Shown: in pieces, positions 38,344 to 50,500 of the stretch | Numbering within the stretch: the first letter of the stretch is position 1 | Layout: every line of letters begins with the position of its first letter | Assembly (NCBI GenBank): GCA_013433145.1 | Contig: CM024168.1 | Span: 6,890,184-6,954,183, forward strand | Reading direction: 5' to 3' | DNA length: 64,000 nt | From: Ascaris suum | Lineage: Eukaryota; Nematoda; Chromadorea; Rhabditida; Ascarididae | Made by a program: the position numbers and the translations under genes | The notes under the pieces: model-generated | Database searches by the model: none | What the model was told of the DNA's origin: nothing | What the model saw: the letters and a program-made list of their open reading frames with translations, nothing else

Positions 38344-41300
38344 TTAGAGGGACGTGCAGATATTCAGGTTCTCTGGCATCTGCACGGAGAATAAATCCAT
38401 CAGCTCGGCGTTACTGATGTTCATCATATCGTTCATGTCGCCATTGCTACCATCGTGCTGAAATTTGAAATATTCGAATTTCGCGGCCTGAAATTCGATT
38501 TTCAAAGCTGCTTATTTTCCACTTTCATTTCTAATTTTGGGAAATATTCATCTTTCACGATACGTACGTGTCTTTCTGCGTTTTTGCTCGCTCGGGTAAT
38601 AATTTTCACACGGGGACTAGAGAGATGAAATTTGCTGAGCTGGTCTTTGCCATAGTTCAACCTTCTATTCTTTCACTAGATCCCATTCCCACTCCTTGTT
38701 TCTATAGGCCACTTTTGCACTGCAACTGGCTGCTCATAGTGCGAAACTGTAAGAAGCGCATTTCGTACGAGCTGCATGGGCACATATCTACACCATTCGA
38801 TTGGGTATAAAATTACCGTGGACTCGTACTTTTCTTCTTTCTTCAATGTTTCATTATAAATTTCTTTGAAAACGGCGTCTCATTTATTGAATAAAGGACG
38901 AAGAATTATAAATTTCTACTTGTTACCTCGTCAGAACTTAACGTACTATAGGCTTACTCTTAATTATGAGAGGTTTTTCAGCCTTAGGGTGGTAAGGTGG
39001 CTTCATTGATCAGAGTATCAAATTACATTCTAGCTTCGGGGCTGCTTTCATTTGCCAGTGTTTTTTCACTCATCTCTTAAAGTTGTTGATATTTTAAAAA
39101 GCTATAAGAATGATCAAAATAACCCCGTTGAGTGTTCGCATTTGATCCTCCACATATTTTTTGGAGTGTTCAATGAAGTTTCCGATTTTCTTTTGCTCAT
39201 CAGCACTCAAATTACGAACGAAACTATTGCCAACGAACAGTTTGTCCGCCTGAAACGGCAACGATTTAATATGCATAGAGATATCCATGTGTTCTTAAAA
39301 ATTATATGACTTTGTTTGGTAGAGACGTTAGCCGAATTTTGAGTAACTGTCTTTACTCTTTCTCTGTTGATCCGTTGTTCCCTTAATAGATGGAAGGCGT
39401 AATGACCAGTAAAACTTTGGACAGTTTGGCAAAATGGTTAATTTCGGCCAAAATTTGGTCAAAACATTGACAGTATCATTTCCTTGAATAATTTCAGCGA
39501 GATCATAAGAATGAACTAGTAATAGTTTAACTCAGATATTTCTAAGTATTTTGCTCCGAAACGTCTTCGATGTGGACACAAGTGGCAAAGTCCCAACAAG
39601 CTATCAAGGATAAACCTGAACAACACAGATACTTACGAATATGTTGACGCAATCACACTCAAGCCTTGCTTATTAGAGGATGTTATAGGACGCTGCTATA
39701 TACATCTGCATCTAAGTGAGTCACATCCAAATATTAATACGGATGGTTGTTATTGCCGGTAAAGCAATGAAATATTAAGTCAACAATGTGCTTACTAAAG
39801 CCACACAACCGTCAAGATAAACCATTGGGACATTGCAAAACGATGGACGTGGTGGAGGTTGTGGAGGTGGTAAGCCCGCATCACCCTGACTCATTAGTTC
39901 CTCGTACTTTTGCACATCCTGCAAAAGAGGCTGTCGATTTAGTGCTCACTTGCGTTTCAAATATTTCGCTTTGTTTATGTCGAATGCTTTATTATATTTT
40001 CATTTTCACCGAGCGATCTGGCTGAGTGGTTAATCATCTTGTTATTTAGCACTTTGTTTCGATCGTTGCCCCGGATTTAGCTGTGATCCGTATTAGCTGA
40101 AAGATACGGCATTAGGTGTATATTCTAACATTGAATTGAACGTCAAGACACAGGCAAAAGTGTTTTTATAGTTCAGGATGCTCAGGATTGTAATGGAAAC
40201 CTGTCAGCTGGAACTCGCAATTTGAGATCAAATTAGAGCTTCTATCCTTAGGCATTTGTGCCAGAGATGACAACATTTACTCACTTGAAATTCTAATCGT
40301 AAGGGATGATCCGTGCAGGTCTGATGGTTTTCGAAACTAGATTTTCGCTGCTATCCACTGCAGCAACGTTGGCTTGATAAGTTGCCACTAGGAGATGAAG
40401 TAAATAAGTCACAGAGTAAAGTTTCAATGGTGGGAGTGTTTGAACGTCTGTGCGAAATTGGACTCTTTCTTCATAAAGCATTCGGGGGAAATAGTGAGAC
40501 GAGCTTTGTTCTGATAAAGTTCACTTCTGCTTAGAGAGAATTTTTGGTGATGAAAGTAATTCGAGGTGGGTGGCATTGATTCGAAAGGGAGAACGATTAA
40601 AGCAGCACTTGAAAAGAAACTTGCATGACGCCTTTCAAACTGAATGCTGGAACTACCCTTGTTCAGCTGCCTTCGCGAGCATTTTTCGAAGTGTGACAAA
40701 ATCTAATTGAGAACATTCAATAAGGATTTAGCCGTCCGCTTTTGACAACGTATCGGTATCAAATGACTCTGCAAGAAAGGTAAATGTATTCCTCAATCCA
40801 GCACTTCCATTTTGAAAGTCCTGGAAATTCATCGTTTCAACCCAAACGGCCAAACCATTTTAGATCTTTAGACATACTGATCTTTAACAAGATTTCTTTT
40901 ATTAGAACGGAAACTCTTAAAGCCTTAAAGAGATAGCACTGCGAAATTACTCGTTCGTAATCTGCCATCTGCTTTTGATATTCTGCGAACTCTATTTGCT
41001 GAGCCGACGTGAGCGGGGATAATTTTTTTTCGTCAACGTAGAGATCGATTCCCTGAAAACTTGCAGTCATATATCCGTTGGAAAACTTGTTTAAAAGGTT
41101 GCGGTTCCTGATAAATCAGTCAAATGTATCGTAAAGACAAATCTTGGTAATAATCTAAAGTTTCTACCGTGATCATTTCCGAAAGCTTCAAAGAGATGCA
41201 ATTTTTTGCCGACACAAGCTTTTTATGCTTTAGATGTCTATAAGCTGTCCCGCAGATAATGAAATAGTCCCGAAAAGATGGATCTGATGGGCGCAGAAAT

Positions 41301-41497
41301 AAATCTTGAAAAGTGTCTTTTGAAAGCGAATAAAGTGCCAACTTAAGAGTGGGATTCTACTGAAATTTCGGCTCTAAAAAATTGCATAATGAAGCAAATC
41401 GAAATAGAGGAGAACCGTGACGAGACATGACAGAGGTTCGTAGATGTGTTCGTCGAATGAGGAGATTTCTTGAACAATACAGATCGCGACAAGCAAC
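38344..41497 (-). CDS. PI-3-like aspartic protease inhibitor (pepsin inhibitor-3/aspin family), minus copy
   Basis: Secreted two-repeat inhibitor of pepsin-like aspartic proteases, a family known from Ascaris PI-3 and related parasite proteins. Exons in coding order: 41497-41416, 41052-40951, 39918-39796, 39249-39124, 38457-38344 (TAA). All junctions after the first exon are phase 0; 181 codons are visible. Exon 1 gives a hydrophobic LLVAICIVQ segment (signal peptide end) and EPLSCLVT. Exon 2 is repeat 1 (LYVDEKKLSPLT...). Exon 3 is the proline hinge plus the diagnostic PSFCN and DGC motif. Exon 4 is repeat 2 (KLFVGNSFVRNLSADEQKK). Exon 5 is an acidic Asn/Met-rich tail ending NICTSL. Four cysteines are visible, against the three disulfides known for Ascaris PI-3. 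The exon 1 donor (GTTCTC) and exon 4 donor (GTTATT) are weak. The start codon is unresolved. Confidence 0.85.
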
Positions 41498-41550
41498 CTG
41501 AAAGTGAATAATTTTAATGAAATATTTAAATATTTGCAATGACATCTTAC

Positions 41551-41575
41551 CAGTGAATGCTCAAAGATGATGCAT
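41551..41575 (-). CDS. Possible start exon of the minus-strand PI-3-like gene
   Basis: A strong donor (CACTG before GTAAGATG) lies just upstream of the signal-peptide exon, and the only nearby ATG is at 41575-41573. In its own frame that ATG hits TGA after four codons. The reading frame required by the next exon is open through this segment (SIHW then LLVAICIVQ) but lacks an ATG. One additional base here would give an ordinary signal peptide. It may be an indel, a non-coding leader exon with the true start elsewhere, or decay. Confidence 0.3.
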
Positions 41576-44500
41576 GATGATATGGGAACGAGTTGATACG
41601 TTTCTTTTCCTCACTAACTGATCTAATGCAAATCAATGACTAACACGATGAACTGCAATAAAATAACAAATAAATTTATAAGCATTTCATGCTTAACGAA
41701 TAGTTTATCGATGAGTCGACATACGGCAAGAAATAAAGCAACACTTTTTATTGTAAAGTGATTACCTGGGCCAAACCCTAACCTGAAATTGTTTCGAATT
41801 TAAATAGGTAACACTAATTTCTTCGTTGACAGATTTTACTTCAGATTTCTGCTTATTTTGAGAAAATTTCTGCTGCTTTTGCCCAAGTAGTTTCGATCGC
41901 ATCAAATCAAAAGCTGTCAAAAACAAGCATTATTGACTTTTAGTACGGATTTTGTTGAGAAATCAACCGATCACTAGTGCTTTCGGTGAAGTGTAAATTC
42001 GCAATAAATCGATAAATCATATACGAATGATTCATTCAAGCTGAAATTTGAAATGAACATTACCGGAAGAAATAGTTTTATAATTTGGGTGAAAGTATTC
42101 TCTCACGACCTTCTAAAATAATTAATAATTTCAATTCTAGTTTATTCGTTCAAAGAAATTCTCTTACCCGTTAAGGAATCGATCCATATCACTTTCGTTG
42201 CTTCTCAAACGAGAATATATTGCAGTGCCTAAACAATATTCGCTAGCTAATACAGTAAATTGAGACACTTATTGAAGCGTTTTGAAACATATGTCTTTGC
42301 AACTAATCTGGTGAGAGCAAACAAGTGAGAAACGTTTCGGGGAGGTCGACAACACAACACGTGTTTTTTTTTGTATGTCAGGTCAAGCCAAAAATAATGA
42401 CAGAACGTTAATATGTGTTTCCTGCGAAATCAATAGATACATCAATAGCGAATCGAGTAAATCCTGACCACGAATGAACAGCTGAAGGAGAAAGTTGGCT
42501 TCAAATTCTGTAGCACACTTATGTGTCAGCAACTCTGAAGGAAGATGGTAATAAGAAGAGAAATAAAGAAATAAACGATAGGAGTTATCGCATAGTGTAG
42601 AGTATGTCCATCACAGTTCATAGTCATAGCCTCCGTGGTTTGCTAACTGTAGCTTCTAAGGAAACATACAAGTAAATACACACGAATATAATGATGCTCT
42701 AAGGCGCTCTAACAGAAATTTGCATAATCGCATAAAGTCGAGTTTGTCGGCTGAGAGTTTAACTGAGTGGCCTGCCTCGTGGGAAAACTTATTATTGACG
42801 TTTTCTCACGCTTTCTAGACGTTTATGCAAGTAGCTGCTCCGTATTCTATTGCTCTTGAAAGTACATTTCTCAGTCGTTAAACCATTTCCAAATAGCTAC
42901 AGTTTATTCAAGCGCATGCGGTAACAAGCCGCAGTGAGATCTCTCTTCGCATCTCACTTGAGTGAGACAGCATCACACTTGATAACTGTGACCGACAGTG
43001 GTACTCTTTGTTGGAACCTCGATTCCAACACTTAGAGAGCAATTCTCGAATGACCGCAAATGACGACGATAAGTTTGGTGACTGGACACTAAAGGATCTA
43101 CTCACGGCTTATGTACCAATCGCAATCTGCTCATTATCGAAGAGTGCAGCAACAATAGAGTTGTTAAAATTCCCAATTCCACGCCCTCACAGGTGCAGAA
43201 CAATTACGAATGCGACCGATCTGTACTGACAAAGAGTGAGGTGATCCGCAGCTGTGCCGACAAAAGGAAAGTGCATGAGGTCCGTTCCAGCTCTGCATAA
43301 AGAAAAATTTGATAGTGTCTCTGGCTAGCAGCTACATCGTGAATGTTTTAGTTCTTCATAAGTAATAACTATATACCAGGTCCATTGTTTTAGTTCATAG
43401 GTTTTGTGTATGTTCTTGTGACTACTGTTGGATAGTACTCGAGAGGTGATCTAATTGGGTCTCTAGTAAGGCAAAATGGGGATTGTTCCTGACTCCCTTT
43501 TCAAATCTCCTCCACTTCTCGCAAATTCAAACATTATCATCAATAAGAGAATTGCAATAATGTTTCTAAATCTCCCTCCTATACTGCAACTCTATCCTTA
43601 CCGCTAAAAATGTGATTCGTCCGAAGAGCGTTATTGTCACGGCAAACGGTCATTACCACCATTTTTGAGCTATAGCATAGAAAATATGTGACGTACCGTT
43701 GCGAACGTTTTGTTATTGATGGATTATAGCGCATAATTTGCAGTTCCACAACTGCAGGAGCAGAAGGGCGGCAGAAAGTGCTAGGCGATTATGGCTTTTG
43801 ACTGGAGGTTTTTCTAGAGAAAGCATGTTTATTGAGCTTTCAAACAAAACAAGTGGTGATTAAACGGAGTTCCCTCACCCTATTCGGTGAGACAATTACA
43901 ATAAATGCCTAAGCATGGCAGATGAGTTTTCATCACTTCAGTTTTTGCACCTCACTCACTTGACCAATTAGCTTCACAAGTTATCCACAAAAAAGTAAGG
44001 CATGCGCAATGATCTCTTTATATATTAAGTGACTCGATCGCTCGTATAAATTTTTTCATGAATGCTTGCCTTTTTATAAACCGTTTGGTGCAAAACAGAG
44101 ATCCGATTGGAAGAGTGCATGCACATTTTTGGGGCTAATTCGAATGTCTACAAGTCCTTTAGCTGAAATATGGTATAAGAGATCATCATCCTATAGTGTG
44201 CACTACACCCATCACTTTTCGTGATTCTAGCTTCACTTGAAACGGCTAGAGAGATAGACGATAATACACGCACTGAGACGATAGTGCCAAACTGTCCTCT
44301 GTAAAAACAAAAAAAAACTCAGAGAGTTAGCAAATTTCACAGTTGAGGAGTTCCCGTAAGAATGACGGATAAATGAATAACAACTGCGGCAAGAAGCTTT
44401 TTGATGCGAGTCGCATACAAATTAAACAAAAACTTTTTAGCTGAGATGAGGGAAGCGGCGAAAATTTCAACTTCAGACGAGTAAATCAAACGGAAAATTT

Positions 44501-47500
44501 ATAAGCAAAGATGGTTGAAGACTTTTAATGCGAATAAAACCACATAGAAAAAACTGGTCGTTCAAGGTAATATTTACTTTTATTTGCAGCGAACGTTAGA
44601 TATTCTATTGGGTTGCAACTATTGGGACCAACTCATCATTCACCTTGGGTTGACGACATTTCCTCGCAGAAATTTCCGATAGAGCAGCAGACTCAATAAC
44701 AGAAGGGTTCAACAAGGAATGCTACAATCGAGTGGAACAGCTTAAAATTGCACTTACGAAACAATTTAAATCACCAACGTCTTGCAGCTTACACAATTCA
44801 AGCATAAAATCGCGATACCAGCATTTTCGAGATTGAAGTGTGCAAGAAGAGCTGACAGAAATGCGCTTTCCCGTTCTGTTCATCTGACCACCTAGCTTCA
44901 TAAGTCATCAGCGAATAACAAAATATAGGAAATAACGCTATCTATCTCAAATGAATCGACTATTTGCACAAGTGTTCCGCAAAAGACTTGCTATTATCTG
45001 ACCCACAGATGTAAAATGAAAAACCGAAAAAGGAAGGTGCATACAAATTTTTAAAGCTATTCAGATGCCCACATCTCCTGTCTTTAAGAACCGGCCTGAA
45101 AAAGCGGCACCTATAGTGTATATTATATCGCCGAGTTTCGTGTCTCTTATATCAGAGATCTTCAAGAGATCTCTACGCAGACAATACCAGAAAGACGTTG
45201 ATACACAAATATGCCTCTAAACACAGATACAGCTTTGCTATAATACGCTTTCAGAAGTATCACCTTGTAAAAAGCAACCTTCCACAGAAAATTTATGACA
45301 GCGATTAGAGCGGTTAGAAGCAGCGGTCGTACATGAGGAACAGTTTTACAAGTATTGTTATTTATTAGTAATCTATGAATAGGTTGATAAGGTGGGAGGA
45401 ATGCAATGGTAAATATCATGGCAGCTCTTCAGGCAGACCTTTCCACTTTTAAACAGCCGACTTTTGGCTGTTTATTGAAAGAAGATTTGCTAAGTCAAAA
45501 TGCTGCAGGCGTAAGTCTCGCATATGCCTGTAGCATTTTAGCTTGTCGGTGAGCACGGGATAAAATAGAGGAAATAAGGTGGGTGAAATGAGTTACGCAC
45601 AAAAGTTCGAAAAACAGGGCTCAGAAACTCACAAACCGTGCTTCACCATCTGGAAGTCCCAACCCCTCTCCATGCTTCCCCTTCTTAAAGCCCCGAACCT
45701 CTACCTCGGAAATACGCCGGATATGTTATGTGCTGTTCCGTACAATGAGTTCAGGAAATTACTGCAGTATTCTAGGATATAATAATGTCGAGAAAGTGAA
45801 GAATTCCTCTAATGCATGCCCTACTCAATCGATAACTTTCTTTGAGCGTCTTTTTACCTCGTTCCCTTTTTGCACCTCTTACCCTTCTGCGCACTACCTA
45901 CAAGTCTCCTCTTAGTTCCCTCTAGAATATGCGCCGTTTTCGAAATTTCGAGCATCACAAGCCCCGAATGTTGGAAACGTGGAAGCGCAGGAAGTTTAGC
46001 TCGCTCCTTCCTTTTCCCCTGTATGGTTCATTTCACAGGAATAGCCGTACATTTGCAGTATTCTACCGTGCTTACAACATGATCATTGCAATGCTGTTGT
46101 GATTCCGCTACTGGAAAGCGTGAGTGATCACTGTTTAATTCTGCTGTGTTTTATCTGAGAACTCAAATAAACATGTTTTCTCTATAACGACCTCCGACCA
46201 GAAACCATAATAGCCTAACACTTTCTCTCACCCCTTCATGCTGTCGTACCAAACTGTGGAATCGCGAATCACTCGATTTAATCCAGTAGTGCTATCGTTT
46301 CAAAACATCCGCATATAGTTACGTCATAAATTTACTGTCCTATGACCGGGAAACGCAGTCTCTGAGCATCTGGACAGGAAGTGATCAGCAGTTTCTGTGA
46401 CGCATTAATGGCAACTTTTGATCTTGCGGAAAGCACAGGAGATTTAAATAGAGGAAGAGGAACGATTTCCATTTCGGCTTTCTAGAAGCTCAGCGAGATC
46501 ATCTTCTGAAGTGTGCAGCAGAAGAGTGAGAGCGCATCATCTGCTCTCGGAGAGATGTGCAGCGCCTAAAGCTGAGTGTGTGAAAAATGAAGGGAAATGC
46601 ATTCACCTCAATGTATTCCATGTTTGTGCTCCAGGCACTTCCGTTCTGGCCTGCTGTTTCAGTCATTCGTACCAAGACTACTTGCGTGCTGGTCAGTTAC
46701 ACGTCGAACACTTACGGTTCCGGTTATTTCAGCAACGGTTTTTTGCGCACCTGATCGGCCATCAGGTTTGCGGGATGTTTCAAGTGGACAGTGCCCGTGA
46801 GGTTTAGACCACGGACGTTTGTATAACTAATAAACAAAGCGCCCTTAGCAAGAAGATTTTGAATTTTACTGAAAGCTCTGGATAATTGATGCATAGTTTC
46901 CTAGAGTCGCTTCTACTATTACAAGAGATCTTATGTTCTTCAGATGATTGTTTCCAAAGAAAACTGAGTGTCTAGGAAAAATCCTCCCTATTCAAGCTCT
47001 CTAATGTTTTTGCTTACTTGACCATTTTCGCTTGGTTTTTCTCCAATTTGCATTTTGCTTATTTGCATAGTTGTTTGGTTCCCTGTTTATGCATACCTGC
47101 TAACATAATATTAGCGCAAATTCCTAAAGGGAAATGCGAGGAGTTTGTTTCAAAGTGATTTCTTCGAAAAGTAGGTGAGAAGTGATTTTCTTCCCATGTA
47201 TAAGTTTTCAAAGTTGATATATAAGTTTTTACTCTTGCAGATAAGAACAGTATAGAGGAAACGGAGCTAGAGTTCTGAGCTTCAGCTTGAGCTCGTTCTC
47301 ACAGAAATTCAAGACAGAATGACTCTTGCAAAAATATCAAATAAGATGTTTTCCTAATTCATTCAACAAGAAGGGGGAAACATGTGGAACTGCGTTGTTT
47401 GCCACAATTTCGTAGTAGTTAGCAATGAGGCATGTCTCGCCACTTCTACTCGGCTGCCTTCCCTCCTTCGCCTCCTCTTCATGGTACTACTTTATGGTAC

Positions 47501-50500
47501 CATGGTACTATCGACAAATTTTTTGAAATGAAGATATCGGCGTCCGCTCACTTTCCGATAAAACTTTACGCAAGAAAGGTTGTATGTGCGATTAATTCGG
47601 CACGGCCAAGCTCACATTGAATCCATGTTTCCCAATGTGTCGTGGCCTGGAAAAGCTAGAAGAGTCCTTCCAACAGACAAACACAGGCAAATTCGATGCA
47701 GTTGCAGTGAACGCTTATGCGCTGAGGACAATAAATAATGTTTCTTTACTTGTGCTATATAAGAAATTTTTTTCTGTAAGGTATGGCCTAATTTTCAGGA
47801 AATGAAGCCGGTCAAAATAACTGAAAATAAGACGCAGACAACCCTTTAAAACGCTTACTCCTCCACTCCTCCTGCTTCTACGCTGAACTCTCAAGGAAAT
47901 GTCTTCCGAGGAAATAGTGAGGAAATGCATTCGATACGTCGAAAGTCTTCATTAACTATTTCACTAAGACTTGAATGACCTTAACCACAGCTCCATAGCA
48001 CTTCTTTCAACCGCCTCGTTCAGCCTGCATATGACCTGTCGTCATTTTCTCTGTCTGTAACCATTCTGGCAGGAACAGGTAATGCCGTCTGCTGAACCCA
48101 TCAGCTGACGGGTGTCTCAGGCGAGTGGTTGCTTTCAAATCTAACAATGCGTGCGTGTGTCGCGCGTAAAGTGCATTAAGTGATTCAATTACTAAGAAGA
48201 CGCGTCAGTTGCACGACCGATCGTGCATGCTGACGAGGCGAAGTGGTCAAGATTCCGTTCCCTCAGTTAGTGAACAAATGCTCGGTTGCAACCGAAAGAA
48301 CCAACTGAACGACCCGTTTCGTTCGGTAAAAGTCGAATGGAATTTCGGTGTTTCACATTAAACGGTACTTGTTGCAAGGACAGTGCCGAACCTTCTTCCA
48401 TTAGCGCACTCGCATTTTGCCAAAGGCTTTATTGCAACGATAACTAAAAGTCGATGGCCATTTGAAAACAATGGCATGAAAGCAGCCGAAATAAAATAGA
48501 TAACACCGCTTTCCTGATCGAACATGGTATTTGTGGACCTGTACCGTACAAGAGATAACATACCTTATTGGAAAAGCAAATTATATGGAAAAATCCGAAA
48601 TAAAAATCACTAGAAAGCGTGAACTGTAGTAGGCACACGCTTTTATTTCAGCAATTTACCTGCGACGAAAAGGTCCGACGAGGGTTTTTGCAGGAAGATT
48701 CAACGTGAGGGTTAAGACAGATCAAGACGTCGGGCAAGTAACAAACCACTTCGAAAGCTGCAAATGCAATTAAACACCTCTAAAGCAAATCCTAACCACC
48801 TCAGACACCTGCAAATACAATGAAGCAAACCATAAACGATGGAAGGTGCCAATCAGCTGTCAAATGAGAATGCAGCTGAGAATCTTTCTTGAAAGGCGCT
48901 CTGAAATCGAACGAAAAATTGACCTTAAAGTCAAAAGAAGAAAGCTTTGCCTCATGAAGGACGAATAAATAATCAAAGAATGTCTCGCACTCCCCTAGGA
49001 ACGCTTTCCACGGCTGCCTATCACGCCTGCGCGGCTGACACCTCACCACAAAGATAATATTCAATAGGCTCATTGTTACGTGAATAACAATCTTCCTGCC
49101 CATAACGATGGCTGCTAGGGTAGATCTTGAAGATTCTTCAAAAAATTATCAATCACTGCTTAAAAATTATTCACATTAGCCAAACATTTGGCCATGATGT
49201 TGGCAGCGACAGACGCAGGGTTGACTCAACAAGCTAACATCAGCCGAACTTGCGAGATTTCAGGGACTGAGAGACTCAGGTAAATCGAGCCAACTCAACG
49301 CCACTCCGCCACAGCAGGAAAACGGTAATGCTGTACTCACGTGGGCTGTATGAACGACTGTGGGAAGCAGAACAGCCAGATATCGTACGATGTCTCTGCC
49401 GAACGCGGAGGTCACGCTAAACTGATAACAATAACAGTGATAACAATAACTTTCCAGCAGATAACCTAAAAAGTCGACCACTGTCAGGCATATCAGCTAA
49501 GCGCAACTATCAGACTGTCTCTGTGACACATAATTTCTTGAAAGCATGCCTAGTTATTGGGCCGAACCATGGCTTCCTCCTTTTCCACCTTGGATGAGCC
49601 ACCTGCCCGAAGATCAAGCTCAAACTGGTGGTCTCTTTTGAGCATATGTTGGCGGTGAAGTTGCAGCTTGGAGGCATTGATGTTGAGATGCCTCCTTCGC
49701 TTTCAGTCAGCAAACAATTCAGTAGTCGCTCCACATTCAGAAGGTTCAAAGGCGGCCTTGAGACATTCGTAGCAACTTCCGAAGGAATGGGCAAAATGGG
49801 TCTATTTGCGGTGCAAAAGTTGGCTATTATGTCGGTCGACTACGATGCTGTTGCTATTTTTCGGACCGGTAGGAATACTGTTCACTTTTCCTGAAACGAG
49901 AAAAATGTATGGAAGAGATCCTTGCTTTCGTACAGTAGAAAAAAGAGCGAACAAACTGCGTGTGAAATCTTCGCCTCCTTTACTCCCTTGCTCCCCCCAA
50001 TTTAAAGGGCTCGAACGAGCCTTTGATAGATGTATTTACTCATCACAATCGGTTTCCTCGTTACCATTCCAATTGCGTAATAACCCTAATGAAATACTTC
50101 ATCATGGAAGAATGAAACAGAATACTCAGCAATCACCCTCACTATTTATTACACATTCCTTGCGAAGTCCGTCCAGGATACAATAAAACTGATTGAAAAA
50201 GTCAAGCTCTACTGAAGAGATCATTTTCCACTCGTCACGAAATCCGTAGGCTTACCATCGAAGCTATCATTTTCCCTCGTCATTCCACTTTTCAATAGAC
50301 ATCTACTTTCCACCGCACGTTTATCATCCCAGAATAGCGTATCGAAATACCCTAGACATGACGGAGGGAGGGGGGGAGGGTCGGGTAGGAGTGCGTCTCC
50401 CTTCACTCATCTCTGTCGTACGTTTTTGCGTCATTACCAGTCCAAATTTTGAATGAAATTTTGAGACAGACATCCATTCACTATTTTCTCATTTCTGGCG

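Noticed and set aside
40010..40080. Plus-strand GGCTGAGTGGTTAATC, like a Leu/Ser tRNA D-arm
   Set aside because: The rest of a cloverleaf cannot be formed.
49510..49894. Overlapping sense and antisense frames of about 90 codons
   Set aside because: Neither strand shows a recognisable protein; mutual antisense openness is expected by chance at this length.
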